Origin: SICB01 sp037132395
GTDB taxonomy: Bacteria; Patescibacteriota; Saccharimonadia; CAILAD01; BJGX01
Length of the DNA: 44,685 bases
Reading direction: 5' to 3'
Assembly: GCA_037132395.1 (NCBI GenBank)
Contig: JBAXPC010000001.1
Span: 1 to 44,685 of the forward strand
Shown here piece after piece: positions 1 through 8,446 of this stretch. The translations under genes and the position numbers were made by a program. How positions within the stretch are numbered: position 1 is the first letter of the stretch; the number at the start of each line of letters is the position of its first letter. The notes below the pieces were generated by a model that did no database searches, was not told where the DNA came from, and saw only the letters and a list, made by a program, of their open reading frames with translations.

Positions 1-1425
1 TTTCCCGACGGCGTTCAGCTAGGCTTTGATAGCTACTTTGAGTACCTGAGCTTACCAGCCCGTACCACCCAGGCTCTAGAAAGTGGTACTAAGACAATCT
101 TTCAGGGGCGTTTTGAACACCTCAAAACTACTTTTATATGCGATGTGATACGGGTGGTGGGCGAGAGTGAAGTAGATTTATACGAGATCAAATCAAGTAC
201 GAGCGTTAAGTATGACCACATTGTTGATTTGGCTTTTCAGGTAACTGTGCTCGAGGGCTGCGGCTACCGCGTGCGCAGTGTATATGTGATGCATGTCGAC
301 AATAGCTATACCCGTCACGGCGAGGTCGATAGCAAACAAATTGTGGCAACCGTTGATGTCACCGAAGACGTCAAAGGGCAACTACCGCAAACGGCACGCA
401 ATATCGAGGGTGCAATAGAAGTCATGGAAAGTGCTAAAATGCCCGACCCTTCGCCAAGCCTAGCTCAGCTTGGTAGCCTAGAAGAATGGCTAGAAGTGTA
501 TAAAAATATCGTGCCAGTGCCCGATGGTAGTATTTATGAGCTATGCCGGCTCAATACCAGCACATTACAGCTGCTTGAGGCCGAGGGCATCACCAAGCTT
601 GCCGATATTCCTATGGAGCTAGTGAGCGTTAAACAACAGCGTTGGCAATTAGAAGCGCTTAAAAAAGGGGAGCCAATTTATGACACTACGAGGCTCAGCA
701 AATTTCTGGCAGAGCTAGAGTACCCGTTGTACTTTTTTGATTACGAAACACTTAGTAGCACGGTGCCTTACTTTAATGGCACTAGGCCGTACCAACAAGT
801 GCCATTTCAGTACTCACTACATGTCATTGATGCCCCAGGCGCTGAGCTCAAACAGATGGGTTATTTGCATAGTGACAATACCAACCCCGCCAAGCCCTTG
901 AGCGCGGCACTAAAGAGCCAAATAGGCGAAGAGGGTACTATAATAACCTGGAATATGAGTTTTGAGAAAAGCTGCAATACACTGCTCGGCAACATGCTAC
1001 CAGAATATAAAGAATTTTATGCAAGTCTAAATAAACGCATCAATGATTTGATGTTGCCGTTTCGAAATGGCCTATATGTTGATGCCGAATTTGGCGGCAG
1101 CGCGAGTATTAAAAAAGTCTTGCCTGTGCTGGTGCCCGAGCTGAGCTACAAAAACCTCGGTATCCAAGAGGGCGGATCGGCCCAGAGGTCGTGGATGGAT
1201 GCTGTATTGTATGGCACTAGGGCTACCGAGAAAGACCAAGTACTAAAAGACCTAGAAGAGTACTGCGCTCTCGATACACTTGCGATGGTCGAGATATATA
1301 GGTTTTTAGCAGATACAGCCAGCGGAAAAACCCCCGACAAAACCACTACCGAGCCCAAAAACAGCGAAGACCCAGTGCCAGAGTCAAGGCCGACGGAGCC
1401 CGAACAGCTTTCGATAGATCTCTGA
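1..1425 (+). CDS. DUF2779 family nuclease, 5'-truncated
   Basis: The reading frame is open from the first base, so the gene begins upstream; 474 residues are visible. The first part holds a PD-(D/E)XK-like nuclease core: ICDVIRVV, then EVDLYEIKSST, with the acidic residues and lysine expected of a RecB/Cas4-type active site. The second half (from about base 720) contains YFFDYETLSS, a DEDD-exonuclease-like D-x-E, followed by FQYSLHVI, TWNMSFEK and a late EEYCALDTLAMVEI motif. This order of nuclease then RNase-H-like region is what I know of DUF2779 proteins, which are uncharacterised but thought to act on nucleic acid. The C-terminal 35 residues are Pro/Glu-rich and look disordered. The gene ends just before a double hairpin. 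Family assignment is fairly confident; the substrate is unknown. Confidence 0.8.
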   Translation, partial: FPDGVQLGFDSYFEYLSLPARTTQALESGTKTIFQGRFEHLKTTFICDVIRVVGESEVDLYEIKSSTSVKYDHIVDLAFQVTVLEGCGYRVRSVYVMHVDNSYTRHGEVDSKQIVATVDVTEDVKGQLPQTARNIEGAIEVMESAKMPDPSPSLAQLGSLEEWLEVYKNIVPVPDGSIYELCRLNTSTLQLLEAEGITKLADIPMELVSVKQQRWQLEALKKGEPIYDTTRLSKFLAELEYPLYFFDYETLSSTVPYFNGTRPYQQVPFQYSLHVIDAPGAELKQMGYLHSDNTNPAKPLSAALKSQIGEEGTIITWNMSFEKSCNTLLGNMLPEYKEFYASLNKRINDLMLPFRNGLYVDAEFGGSASIKKVLPVLVPELSYKNLGIQEGGSAQRSWMDAVLYGTRATEKDQVLKDLEEYCALDTLAMVEIYRFLADTASGKTPDKTTTEPKNSEDPVPESRPTEPEQLSIDL

Positions 1426-1449
1426 TAGACATTTCTTAATGAATAAAAA

Positions 1450-1509
1450 AAGGGGCCTCTACTAAAGGCCCCTTATATCATGCACCTCTGGCTTGAGGTG
1501 CATGATATA
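1450..1509. terminator. Two back-to-back intergenic hairpins
   Basis: AAGGGGCCT at 1450-1458 pairs with AGGCCCCTT at 1466-1474. Immediately after it, a 15-bp perfect stem pairs 1474-1488 with 1495-1509 (core ATGCACCTC/GAGGTGCAT) around a 6-nt loop. The pair lies between convergent genes (plus gene ending 1425, minus gene ending 1536). The first hairpin is preceded by seven A residues, so read from the minus strand it has a U-tract. Together they probably end transcription in both directions. Confidence 0.75.
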
Positions 1510-1535
1510 TGTTTGATTTTATGTGTTGGCCGCTT

Positions 1536-1886
1536 CTAGTGGCTTAAGACGAGTTCTGGATATAGTCCTTCGTCGAAGTTGTCTATGAAGCTGCCCATTG
1601 GTACTGGCACCGGTACGCCGTACTGATAGCTAGTGGTGTGCTTCCAAATAACTAACTCGTAGTTGTATTCGAAAGATTCGGCAATGATTTTGGCGAAATC
1701 TTTATTGTCAGTAAAGATGCCTTCTTTAAACACCATTACGGTTGGGTCGATGTCGTGAAGAGCCCTGGCTATAACGCAGTTTCCAGGTGTTCGTTGGTCG
1801 CCACTTGGCAACTCGTCGAGGGGTTGATGCCCCGCACTATTTCTTAGGCGGTTAACCCGCTCGAGCGTGAACTGTTCTTCGTTCAT
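1536..1886 (-). CDS. Hypothetical protein, 116 aa
   Basis: Unrecognised soluble protein. The frame extends 18 codons further upstream, but the ATG at 1886 is preceded by AGGGGGA at good spacing, so MNEEQFTLERVNRL is the likelier N-terminus. Visible features are GNCVIARAL in the middle, an acidic and aromatic second half, and a VPVPVPMGS stretch near the C-terminus. There is no signal peptide or membrane segment. It is a single gene with its own upstream TATAAT box (minus strand, 1932-1937) and is convergent with the DUF2779 gene. No function is proposed. Confidence 0.6.
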   Translation of the reverse strand: MNEEQFTLERVNRLRNSAGHQPLDELPSGDQRTPGNCVIARALHDIDPTVMVFKEGIFTDNKDFAKIIAESFEYNYELVIWKHTTSYQYGVPVPVPMGSFIDNFDEGLYPELVLSH

Positions 1887-1931
1887 TATTCCCCCTATGT
1901 ACTTGTACTCACCACGGATGATGCAGATTTT

Positions 1932-1937
1932 ATTATA
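1932..1937 (-). promoter_or_regulatory. -10 box for the 116-aa hypothetical gene
   Basis: A perfect TATAAT on the minus strand, about 45 nt upstream of the chosen ATG at 1886, leaving a short leader with the AGGGGGA ribosome site. No clear -35 hexamer is visible. The 200-nt gap 1887-2086 otherwise holds only this and the divergent plus-strand promoter. Confidence 0.5.
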
Positions 1938-2009
1938 CACCTTTTATTATTTAAACACATCATAAAACTAAATCAGCTATGCCAATAACTTGATGGTATT
2001 TTTACTAGT

Positions 2010-2040
2010 TTGACATAACCAATATAATATGACATTATAT
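2010..2040 (+). promoter_or_regulatory. Promoter with dyad upstream of the 2087/2491 gene pair
   Basis: TTGACA at 2010-2015 is a perfect -35 element; 17 nt later CATTAT (2033-2038) is a weak -10. The same stretch holds an inverted repeat, ATATAAT (2022-2028) and ATTATAT (2034-2040), which could be an operator overlapping the promoter. The TATAAT inside the left arm is too close to the -35 to be its partner. Confidence 0.45.
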
Positions 2041-2086
2041 TGACTATTCGGCAATCGCCGATGTACCCCAAAGACAAGGATTCAAA

Positions 2087-2494
2087 GTGACTACAATTGT
2101 GGTTATAGGAGACATTGGTATCGAAGAGTTCACACCGCTATACGCGTCGTTATCTGACCAAGATGTAGTGCCGGTAGTGTACTTTCCCAACTGGGGAGAA
2201 ATGCTCGGAACACTCAATGGCAAGATCTACGACAGCATAACTCAAGTAGCCGTCGAGCACTGCCGAAACGAGTACCCCTGGGAATATATCCGGATGAGTG
2301 TATCTAGGTGTATCGATAGATACATGCGAGAGCGATTGCCTCATCTGTCACCTGGAAGAATCAATGCAACTGTTTACCGATCCTCACAGATATCCTCTGG
2401 TCAAGGCAATAACTTGGTCAAGATTTTGTACAATTATTGGTACGGCTATTTCTTTGATTTGGATGCCCAAAACCCATTTGGGATGCTAGATTGA
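2087..2494 (+). CDS. Hypothetical protein, 135 aa (first of a paralogous pair)
   Basis: Unrecognised protein with a GTG start preceded by AAGGA. It opens with a hydrophobic strand and a glycine turn (TTIVVIGDIG) followed by EEFTPLYASL, resembling the start of an alpha/beta nucleotide- or ligand-binding fold. The next gene begins very similarly (NTIVVCGGIP, TETYSPITQSF), suggesting the two arose by duplication. Its TGA stop overlaps the TTG start of the next gene, so translation is probably coupled. No catalytic motif is identified. Confidence 0.6.
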   Translation: MTTIVVIGDIGIEEFTPLYASLSDQDVVPVVYFPNWGEMLGTLNGKIYDSITQVAVEHCRNEYPWEYIRMSVSRCIDRYMRERLPHLSPGRINATVYRSSQISSGQGNNLVKILYNYWYGYFFDLDAQNPFGMLD

Positions 2495-3015
2495 AAAATA
2501 CAATTGTAGTTTGTGGGGGAATACCCACCGAAACCTACAGTCCAATAACCCAAAGCTTTCGTAAGCGTGGTATTGAGCCAAAAGTAATTAAGCTAAAAAG
2601 ACGTTACTTTCCGCGAGACGAAGAGTGCTTTGAGCTTTTTTACCTAACCATGGGTATATCTTCGGCCGATATGGCTACCATCTACCGCAACCATGGAGTT
2701 ACCGAAAAGCAGATACACGACTACCTTCAAGACGCCGAAGGGTCGAATGTGCTTGATCCATACCATTATGCTCGGCTAGCGATACTCGAAGATAATGACA
2801 TCGACCTAGATAGTGTTGGTGCAGTTGTTTTTGACCACGAGCTAGGCTGGAGCCCAAATGATATCGCAAAGTTATTTTTTGCAAAGCTCGATATCTATAG
2901 CGCAACCAGCGCCATGGCCGTAGTTATTAATGGAAAGCTAGTTTACGCTTACACCAAAGAGTTTGATATGACATACAACTTTTTTATTCGTGAGCACAAT
3001 ATACACCCCTTGTAA
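2491..3015 (+). CDS. Hypothetical protein, 174 aa (second of a paralogous pair)
   Basis: It starts at TTG (2491-2493) within a TTGA overlap with the preceding stop codon. The N-terminal 30 residues align by eye with those of the upstream protein (IVVxGxI, then T/E, then SPITQSF versus TPLYASL). The middle has a helix-rich stretch (ISSADMATIYRNHGVTEKQIHDYL) that could be a small helical domain, and the later part alternates strands (VGAVVFDHELG, AVVINGKLVYAY). The last codons form the left arm of the terminator at 3003-3038, so the gene closes its transcript. No family recognised. Confidence 0.6.
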   Translation: MKNTIVVCGGIPTETYSPITQSFRKRGIEPKVIKLKRRYFPRDEECFELFYLTMGISSADMATIYRNHGVTEKQIHDYLQDAEGSNVLDPYHYARLAILEDNDIDLDSVGAVVFDHELGWSPNDIAKLFFAKLDIYSATSAMAVVINGKLVYAYTKEFDMTYNFFIREHNIHPL

Positions 3016-3038
3016 CGAGGGGTGTTTTTTATTTTTTG
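3003..3038 (+). terminator. Rho-independent terminator overlapping a CDS end
   Basis: ACACCCCT (3003-3010) pairs with AGGGGTGT (3018-3025) around a 7-nt loop, followed by a run of Ts to about 3038. The stem includes the last codons and stop of the 174-aa gene. Confidence 0.85.
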
Positions 3039-4204
3039 CTAGCTTTTGAGTTAGATTTGCGCTTTGGTCGGTGTGCCATGACGCTATTACCGATAATGCC
3101 AACTAGCGCACCGGAGCCGAATAGCGCGACTGCCAAAGCGACGAAGATATTAACAATTGGTACACCGTAGAGACCAAGCACCACGACCGAGCCAACAAGC
3201 ATGGTACGAAACGGCTTGTATTTGTGCTTGGTGAGTTTAGCGCCTACGTAATAGGCTGCTATTGGGCCACTCAGCATTAGTGACATAACCCAAGCGGTGA
3301 GTATCAATCCGCTGAGTGGAGCGCCGATGATGGTGATAATCAGCAACAGGCAAAGCAGTGGGGCGACAAGCATGTTGAGCCCGCCGAGCAGTAGGGATTT
3401 GCCGAAATGATCGCTCAGCTGTTTTTCGGTGGTGATGTAGAACCTTGGGAAGAGCAAAACAGTAAGTAGCGAGACAACCAGCAGTGATACGAAGAACAGC
3501 AAGAAGCCGACTATTAGCGCCACCAAGCCAGAGGTTGCGCTACTGCCAGAACCAGTATTGGTAGTGGCCGTTTTAGTAATTGTGCCTTGAGTTTTTGATG
3601 AGCCGTCGCGGGTAAGGTTGTTAGTACTGGTGTAATCGATTTTGCCCCTAACATCAGCTGACGAGCCGAGCTTTAGGGTGCTGAAGTTGCCCGAAAGATT
3701 ACGACCAATGATGCCGTCTATCAAGACATTACTAGCATTAATATTGGCGTCCCTGGAAATGATACCGCCGGTGGTAACATTGCTGCCAACTAGCATTACA
3801 TCGCGTCTGACTCGCGCAGTGGAGTCGAAAGTGATGTTTTGGGCCAGGAGTGTAATACTGCCATCGACTGAGCCCGAGAGATTAAAATCTTGTGCGAAAC
3901 TTATGATATCGCCACTGATTCGCCCAGAAACAGTTAGGCTCTGTACGGCACAATAGACGCTGCCGTTGACGCGACCAGAGATAGTGACCTTGCCGCCGGT
4001 ACAAAAAACGTCGCCGTCGACATTGCCTTGAATATCAATAGTGTCGCCACTAGTTGTCAGCGAGGAGTCGACGAGCTGATCTTTGGCGATTATTACATTG
4101 GTACCGGTGCGCGATTCTTGGGCTTGAGCCGAACCAGAAAGTGCTACTACCGCTAGTACAAAAACAGCTACAAAAGAAATTAGGTACTTTATTTTTGACC
4201 TCAT
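3029..4204 (-). CDS. Secreted/membrane bactofilin-like protein, 391 aa
   Basis: Residues 1-28 form a signal peptide (basic start, hydrophobic VFVLAVVALSG, then AQAQ). Residues 35-205 are a repetitive strand pattern (IDIQGNVDGDVF, VTISGRVNGSVY, LTVSGRISGDII, FNLSGSVDGSIT), each rung about 17 residues. This is the signature of a beta-helix of the polymer-forming/bactofilin type. A Thr/Ser-rich linker leads to about four hydrophobic segments (residues 225-375) and a basic tail. The beta-helix is therefore probably exported and anchored by the C-terminal membrane domain. The ATG follows a GGAGGTCATGAT ribosome site. A role in envelope shape or surface scaffolding is an inference. Confidence 0.75.
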   Translation of the reverse strand: MRSKIKYLISFVAVFVLAVVALSGSAQAQESRTGTNVIIAKDQLVDSSLTTSGDTIDIQGNVDGDVFCTGGKVTISGRVNGSVYCAVQSLTVSGRISGDIISFAQDFNLSGSVDGSITLLAQNITFDSTARVRRDVMLVGSNVTTGGIISRDANINASNVLIDGIIGRNLSGNFSTLKLGSSADVRGKIDYTSTNNLTRDGSSKTQGTITKTATTNTGSGSSATSGLVALIVGFLLFFVSLLVVSLLTVLLFPRFYITTEKQLSDHFGKSLLLGGLNMLVAPLLCLLLIITIIGAPLSGLILTAWVMSLMLSGPIAAYYVGAKLTKHKYKPFRTMLVGSVVVLGLYGVPIVNIFVALAVALFGSGALVGIIGNSVMAHRPKRKSNSKASKK

Positions 4205-4239
4205 ATCATGACCTCCGTTATTTAATCGATTTGTATCCT

Positions 4240-4245
4240 ATTATA
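4240..4245 (-). promoter_or_regulatory. Extended -10 promoter of the bactofilin-like gene
   Basis: Minus-strand TGT-TATAAT (an extended -10) lies about 36 nt upstream of the ATG at 4204. The leader carries GGAGG. No good -35 is seen. Confidence 0.6.
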
Positions 4246-4356
4246 ACAGCTATGTTTTTTTTGTCTAAACTCTTATGCTGGGTACCTAGCTTCCCAGCGA
4301 CCTTGCTTGCTTAAGTTTGTTTCGTATCGTAGGCGATACATAATAATCAAATAACT

Positions 4357-4372
4357 TGCTATACTAAAAGCT
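4357..4372 (+). promoter_or_regulatory. Extended -10, leaderless promoter of the MacB-like operon
   Basis: TGC followed by TATACT (4360-4365) ends 7 nt before the ATG at 4373, and the gap has no ribosome-binding sequence. Transcription would start at or next to the start codon. Confidence 0.6.
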
Positions 4373-5077
4373 ATGATAAAAGTTAATGATGTATCAAAAA
4401 CCTACGGCAAGGGCGACAACCTCTTTACGGCCCTATATAAAATAAGCCTTGAGGTGCCAGAGGGTTCGACGGTAGCGATAATAGGCAAATCGGGCTCCGG
4501 CAAATCGACCCTGATGCACATTATGAGCGGGCTCGACCACGCCTCTAGCGGTGAGATTGTAATAGGTGGCAAAAGCCTGACCGAGATGAAAGCTAAGCAA
4601 ATCGACGCTTTTAGAGCCTCGGAAATGAGTTTTATATTTCAGGCGTTTTTTGTGGAGGCTAATCAAACTTGTTTCCAAAATGTGATGCTGCCATTAGAGA
4701 TTGCCAAGACACCTAGAGGACAGCGCAAAAAACGAGTCGAGGCGGCACTTAGGGCCGTTGGCCTAGAAGAGAAAGTCGATGCCTTGGCCTCGACACTGTC
4801 GGGTGGGCAAAAGCAACGTCTGGCGATAGCCAGAGCGATTGTTAATAGGCCGAAGATTATTTTTGCCGACGAACCTACCGGCAACCTCGATAGTGCTACC
4901 GGCGAGCTAGTTATAGATTTGCTTTTTGAGCTTAATAAAAAACTAAAGTGTACGCTAGTGGTGGTAACTCACGATGGTGAGCTGGCCGATAAATGCGGTA
5001 TTCGAATCGAAATGAAAGACGGCGAAATAATATCGGCTTCAAATTCTAAAGCCAAAAAAGTGGTTAGGCGAGTATGA
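4373..5077 (+). CDS. ABC transporter ATP-binding protein (MacB/LolD type)
   Basis: A 234-residue ATPase with all ABC motifs: Walker A GKSGSGKST at 38-46, Q-loop Q90, signature LSGGQKQR at 142-149, Walker B IIFADE at 162-167 and the switch histidine H200. The order and spacing match the MacB/LolD/FtsE class, which drives substrate movement by mechanotransmission. It overlaps the next gene (MacB-type permease) by 4 nt (ATGA), so the two make one exporter. The ATG is placed right behind an extended -10 box, with no ribosome site. The substrate cannot be read from the sequence; peptides, lipoproteins or toxic compounds are the family range. Confidence 0.9.
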   Translation: MIKVNDVSKTYGKGDNLFTALYKISLEVPEGSTVAIIGKSGSGKSTLMHIMSGLDHASSGEIVIGGKSLTEMKAKQIDAFRASEMSFIFQAFFVEANQTCFQNVMLPLEIAKTPRGQRKKRVEAALRAVGLEEKVDALASTLSGGQKQRLAIARAIVNRPKIIFADEPTGNLDSATGELVIDLLFELNKKLKCTLVVVTHDGELADKCGIRIEMKDGEIISASNSKAKKVVRRV

Positions 5078-6450
5078 CAACTCGCGACATTATACGGCGC
5101 TCTGGTCGAAGCCTAAAAAGTGCCAAGGGCCGAACAATACTGACCGCGCTGGCGATTGCTGTCGGTACATTTGCCCTGACTCTGACACTAGCAGCCAGCA
5201 ATGGCGCAACTGCTTATGTAAATAAAATAATCAACGATAACTTTGACCCCAGTGAGCTAATAGTAACAGCCGACCCGTCGATTTTTGGGCAGGCCAGCAC
5301 ATCTAGCCCTAAGGAATACGACCCGAGCTTTGGGACTGGCGTATCGAACTCTGGTGCCACCACGCAGATAAGGAAGATTACCCAGGCCGATATCGATACC
5401 ATTGCTAAGGTCGATGGTGTGGCATCGGTCCGTGAGGATATAACTGTCAACGCCCGATACATCACCAGAGAAGGCCAAAAAAAGTATGTCACCACCATTG
5501 CATCCTATAACCCAGCTCAAAAACCAGACTTGCTCGCGGGCGGATTGGGAGCTGACTTTAATGGTGCCAAGCTAATTTTGCCAGAAGGCTTTTTGCAATC
5601 GTTGGGCTTTAGTAGTGCCGAGAATGCCATTGGCAAATCGGTGGTTGTATCGATTCCTAAAAACTTCTCGCCCGATCAGCTCAGAGCTCAACTTTTGGCC
5701 GGCTCATTTGCCCAAACTCCAGAGCAACTGGCAAAATCGATTCAGGATAACGCCGATAACGTTGTTTTCACCGTGGCGGCGGTCTCTAAAAAACCAGCTA
5801 CCTCACGCCCTGGTACTGAGCTGTATGTATACACCTCGCTCGACGAAGCTCGCATGCTCAACGATATATCAACTAGTGGCAGTACTGGTTTCCGTAAATA
5901 TAACACGATATTCGTGAAGGTCACGGACGGCAATAAGGCTAGCAACCTCGACGCCGCTGCCGGCAAAATCCGCGACCTCGGCTTACAGGTGCGAACCGTC
6001 AAGGAAACCCAAGAGTTTCTGACAAATATCATTGGGGTACTGCGCGGCATAGTGGCCGGCTTTGGACTAATTGCAATTATTGCTTCGGTCTTAGGGATAG
6101 TAAATACTATGTATATTTCGGTACTCCAAAGGACGCGCGAGATTGGTCTGATGAAAGCTCTAGGTATGCGGCGACGCGATATTGGACGACTCTTTAGGTT
6201 CGAAGCTGCCTGGATTGGCTTTTTGGGTGGTGCTATTGGCTCGATCTCGGCGGTGGTTTTGGGGATTGCCTTAAACCCCTGGATCACTAAGCAGCTTAAT
6301 TTGAGCGCGGGGACAAAGCTTCTGATATTTATGCCTTTGCAGATTTTTACGTTAATTGCGATATTGATGGCAATATCAATTATGGCTGGCTGGTTGCCAT
6401 CGCGTAAGGCCGCCAAGCTCGACCCAATCGAAGCATTAAGGGTCGAATAA
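5074..6450 (+). CDS. ABC transporter permease, MacB/FtsX family
   Basis: A 458-residue protein with the MacB topology: membrane segment at about 20-42, a large extracytoplasmic domain to about residue 320, then three membrane segments. Between the last segments is the cytosolic RTREIGLMKALGMRRRDI coupling region, and the protein ends with LPSRKAAKLDPIEALRVE, the hallmark C-terminus of this family. It overlaps the ATPase gene by 4 nt. The extracytoplasmic domain is Ser/Thr/Asn-rich. The gene is followed by 94 nt before the next ABC gene, which has its own -10 box, so the second transporter may be expressed separately. Confidence 0.88.
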   Translation: MTTRDIIRRSGRSLKSAKGRTILTALAIAVGTFALTLTLAASNGATAYVNKIINDNFDPSELIVTADPSIFGQASTSSPKEYDPSFGTGVSNSGATTQIRKITQADIDTIAKVDGVASVREDITVNARYITREGQKKYVTTIASYNPAQKPDLLAGGLGADFNGAKLILPEGFLQSLGFSSAENAIGKSVVVSIPKNFSPDQLRAQLLAGSFAQTPEQLAKSIQDNADNVVFTVAAVSKKPATSRPGTELYVYTSLDEARMLNDISTSGSTGFRKYNTIFVKVTDGNKASNLDAAAGKIRDLGLQVRTVKETQEFLTNIIGVLRGIVAGFGLIAIIASVLGIVNTMYISVLQRTREIGLMKALGMRRRDIGRLFRFEAAWIGFLGGAIGSISAVVLGIALNPWITKQLNLSAGTKLLIFMPLQIFTLIAILMAISIMAGWLPSRKAAKLDPIEALRVE

Positions 6451-6530
6451 ACTAAAACTAGCTTGTAGCTCGGATCCTACTTTGTGTGTGATAGAGCTAA
6501 ATAACTATGGCTTCGAGACCGATTTTGATG

Positions 6531-6544
6531 TAGAATTAAAACTT
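6531..6544 (+). promoter_or_regulatory. -10 box close to the DrrA-like start codon
   Basis: TAGAAT at 6531-6536 ends 8 nt before the ATG at 6545 with no Shine-Dalgarno between. It supports the internal start, since the longer frame back to 6482 would begin upstream of the promoter. Confidence 0.45.
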
Positions 6545-7519
6545 ATGAAATACGCCTTCGAACTCAAAAACGTTAAAAAACATTATGGTAAAGTAATAGC
6601 CCTAGACGGCGTGACTCTGCGCGCCGAAGAAGGCAAGGTCTATGGAATGCTAGGCCCCAACGGTGCAGGCAAAACAACAATCGTAAAAATACTCAGTACT
6701 CTTATAGAGCCCGACAAAGGGGTTGCGACAGTGGCCGGTATAGATGTTAGCCTAGACCCGACTAGTGTTCGTAAAACAATCGGACTGGCCGGGCAGTTTG
6801 CAGCTATCGACGAATTTTTAACTGGGCGCGAAAATATATACATGGTAGGGCTTTTGTACGGCCTGAAAGCCAACGAATCTAAAACGCGCACCACAGATAT
6901 TTTGGAGCGGCTTAACCTAACGGACGCGGCCGATCGGCAGGTCAAGACGTACTCGGGCGGAATGCGTCGTCGGCTTGACCTTGGTGCTAGTTTAGTTGGG
7001 CACCCAAAGATTTTATTCCTAGACGAGCCAACCACCGGGCTAGACCCTCGTACCCGTAAAGAACTTTGGGAAATTATTCGCGACCTAGCAAAAGACGGCA
7101 CTAGCATCCTACTAACTACCCAGTACTTAGAAGAGGCTGATGAGTTAGCCGACAAGATTGCCGTAATTGATTATGGTAAGGTGATTGCCGAAGGCACTAG
7201 CGCGCAGCTCAAAGCCAAACTCGGCGGCGACATGGTGGAGTTTGAAATGACTAACGAGGCTGATTACCGCAAAGCACTGGAGGCTACCAAGGGTATCAGC
7301 AAGGGCATTAAGAGTGATGACTTTGAGCTAACCATTAAGATACCCGTCAAACATAGTGCGACTGATTTATTAAAAATTACTCAAATTGTAGATCGTGCCG
7401 GCGTTAAACCACAAAATATTTCATTACACAAACCAACGCTCGATGATGTTTTCTTGGCAATTACTGGCAAAAAACCAAAGCACAAGCTTCCAGGAAAGCC
7501 TAAAAGGGGGAAGCAATAA
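6545..7519 (+). CDS. ABC transporter ATP-binding protein (DrrA type)
   Basis: A 324-residue ATPase. Walker A GPNGAGKTT is at 37-45; signature YSGGMRRRLDLGASLVG and Walker B ILFLDEPTTGLDP follow in the usual order. The roughly 100-residue C-terminal extension (from GDMVEFEM to the basic tail) is typical of DrrA/NatA-like ATPases for drug or lipid export. The frame is open to 6482, but the ATG at 6545 opens directly on the conserved FELKNVKKHYG. Its TAA shares one base with the ATG of the permease (TAATG), preceded by a GGGGGAAG ribosome site, so the two genes are an operon. Confidence 0.88.
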   Translation: MKYAFELKNVKKHYGKVIALDGVTLRAEEGKVYGMLGPNGAGKTTIVKILSTLIEPDKGVATVAGIDVSLDPTSVRKTIGLAGQFAAIDEFLTGRENIYMVGLLYGLKANESKTRTTDILERLNLTDAADRQVKTYSGGMRRRLDLGASLVGHPKILFLDEPTTGLDPRTRKELWEIIRDLAKDGTSILLTTQYLEEADELADKIAVIDYGKVIAEGTSAQLKAKLGGDMVEFEMTNEADYRKALEATKGISKGIKSDDFELTIKIPVKHSATDLLKITQIVDRAGVKPQNISLHKPTLDDVFLAITGKKPKHKLPGKPKRGKQ

Positions 7520-8295
7520 TGACAACTGTACTAGCTGGCTTCAGGGACGGTTGGATCGTAACAAGGCGTAATCTCTTACGCTATATGCGCTTGCCGCAGC
7601 TAGTGGTGATTTCGTCAATTCAGCCAATAATGTTCTTGACTCTATTCAATTTTGTTTTTGGAGGTGCTATCGGTGCAACTGTAGCCGGTGGTGGCCCTTA
7701 TATCAATTTCCTCTTGCCGGGTATCTTGGTGCAGACTATTTTATTTGGATCACTACAGACTGGTGTTGGTCTATCGCGCGACCTAAATGCCGGTATTATA
7801 GATAGATTTCGCAGCTTACCGATGAGTCGCAGTGCAGTATTAACCGGCCGAACATCGGCCGACATTATCCGTAGCTCGCTAGTCGCAATGATACTTCTAG
7901 GTATGGGCTATGTGTATGGCTTTAGGTTTGGGAATGGTGCTGGAGACGCAGTTATGATGATTGCCCTAATACTGGCCTTTGGGTACGCTTTTTCATGGAT
8001 TGCTGCTTTTGTAGGATTGGCAGTAAAAGACGAAGAAACCGCTCAGCTAGCAGGATTTTTATTTATATTTCCGCTAACCTTTGCTAGTGCTACATTTGTA
8101 CCGACCGCTACGATGCCACACTGGCTCCAAGTTTTTGCCAATAACCAGCCGGTAACTTTTGCGGTCACGGCAGCAAGGCATTTTGCCCTTGGCACACCTT
8201 CGGGCGGAGCAGAGTGGAAATTGCTGGCCTGGATAGTAGGTATACTCTTGGTATTTATTCCGCTTTCGATATACTCATATAAAAAGCGTAGCTAG
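7519..8295 (+). CDS. ABC-2 type permease (DrrB type)
   Basis: A 258-residue membrane protein with about six hydrophobic segments and the ABC-2 family features: the N-terminal TRRNLLRYMRLPQLVVISSIQPIMF element, DRFRSLPMSRSAVLTGR in the first cytosolic loop, and a FIFPLTFASATFVPTATMP-type motif near the end. It is translationally coupled to the DrrA-type ATPase. The pair would be a half-size drug/lipid exporter working as a dimer. The substrate is unknown. The 151 nt after it contain only the promoter for the next operon. Confidence 0.87.
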   Translation: MTTVLAGFRDGWIVTRRNLLRYMRLPQLVVISSIQPIMFLTLFNFVFGGAIGATVAGGGPYINFLLPGILVQTILFGSLQTGVGLSRDLNAGIIDRFRSLPMSRSAVLTGRTSADIIRSSLVAMILLGMGYVYGFRFGNGAGDAVMMIALILAFGYAFSWIAAFVGLAVKDEETAQLAGFLFIFPLTFASATFVPTATMPHWLQVFANNQPVTFAVTAARHFALGTPSGGAEWKLLAWIVGILLVFIPLSIYSYKKRS

Positions 8296-8386
8296 CGTTT
8301 GGCTGAACCGCGACACAGCGCAAAGCACTGCTGTATATCAGTTGCTCTAGTGTTAGTTTAATTGCTTCTCGTAACTTGATTCAGCG

Positions 8387-8415
8387 TTGATTCATTAGTT
8401 ATTTTATGTTATTCT
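8387..8415 (+). promoter_or_regulatory. Promoter of the three-miniprotein operon
   Basis: TTGATT (8387-8392), a 17-nt spacer, then TATTCT (8410-8415) preceded by TGT as an extended -10. It lies 31 nt upstream of the first ATG. Confidence 0.6.
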
Positions 8416-8446
8416 AATCGCCAGCACCTACAAAAGGAGGCTTCAG

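Noticed and set aside
5742..6416. A 224-codon open frame on the minus strand within the MacB-like permease gene
   Set aside because: It lies fully antisense to a well-supported membrane protein gene, has no promoter or ribosome site, and its low-complexity hydrophobic/basic composition mirrors the sense codons.
6640..7155. A 171-codon open frame antisense to the DrrA-like ATPase gene
   Set aside because: It is Ser/Arg-rich, typical of an antisense shadow, and overlaps the conserved ABC motifs of the real gene.
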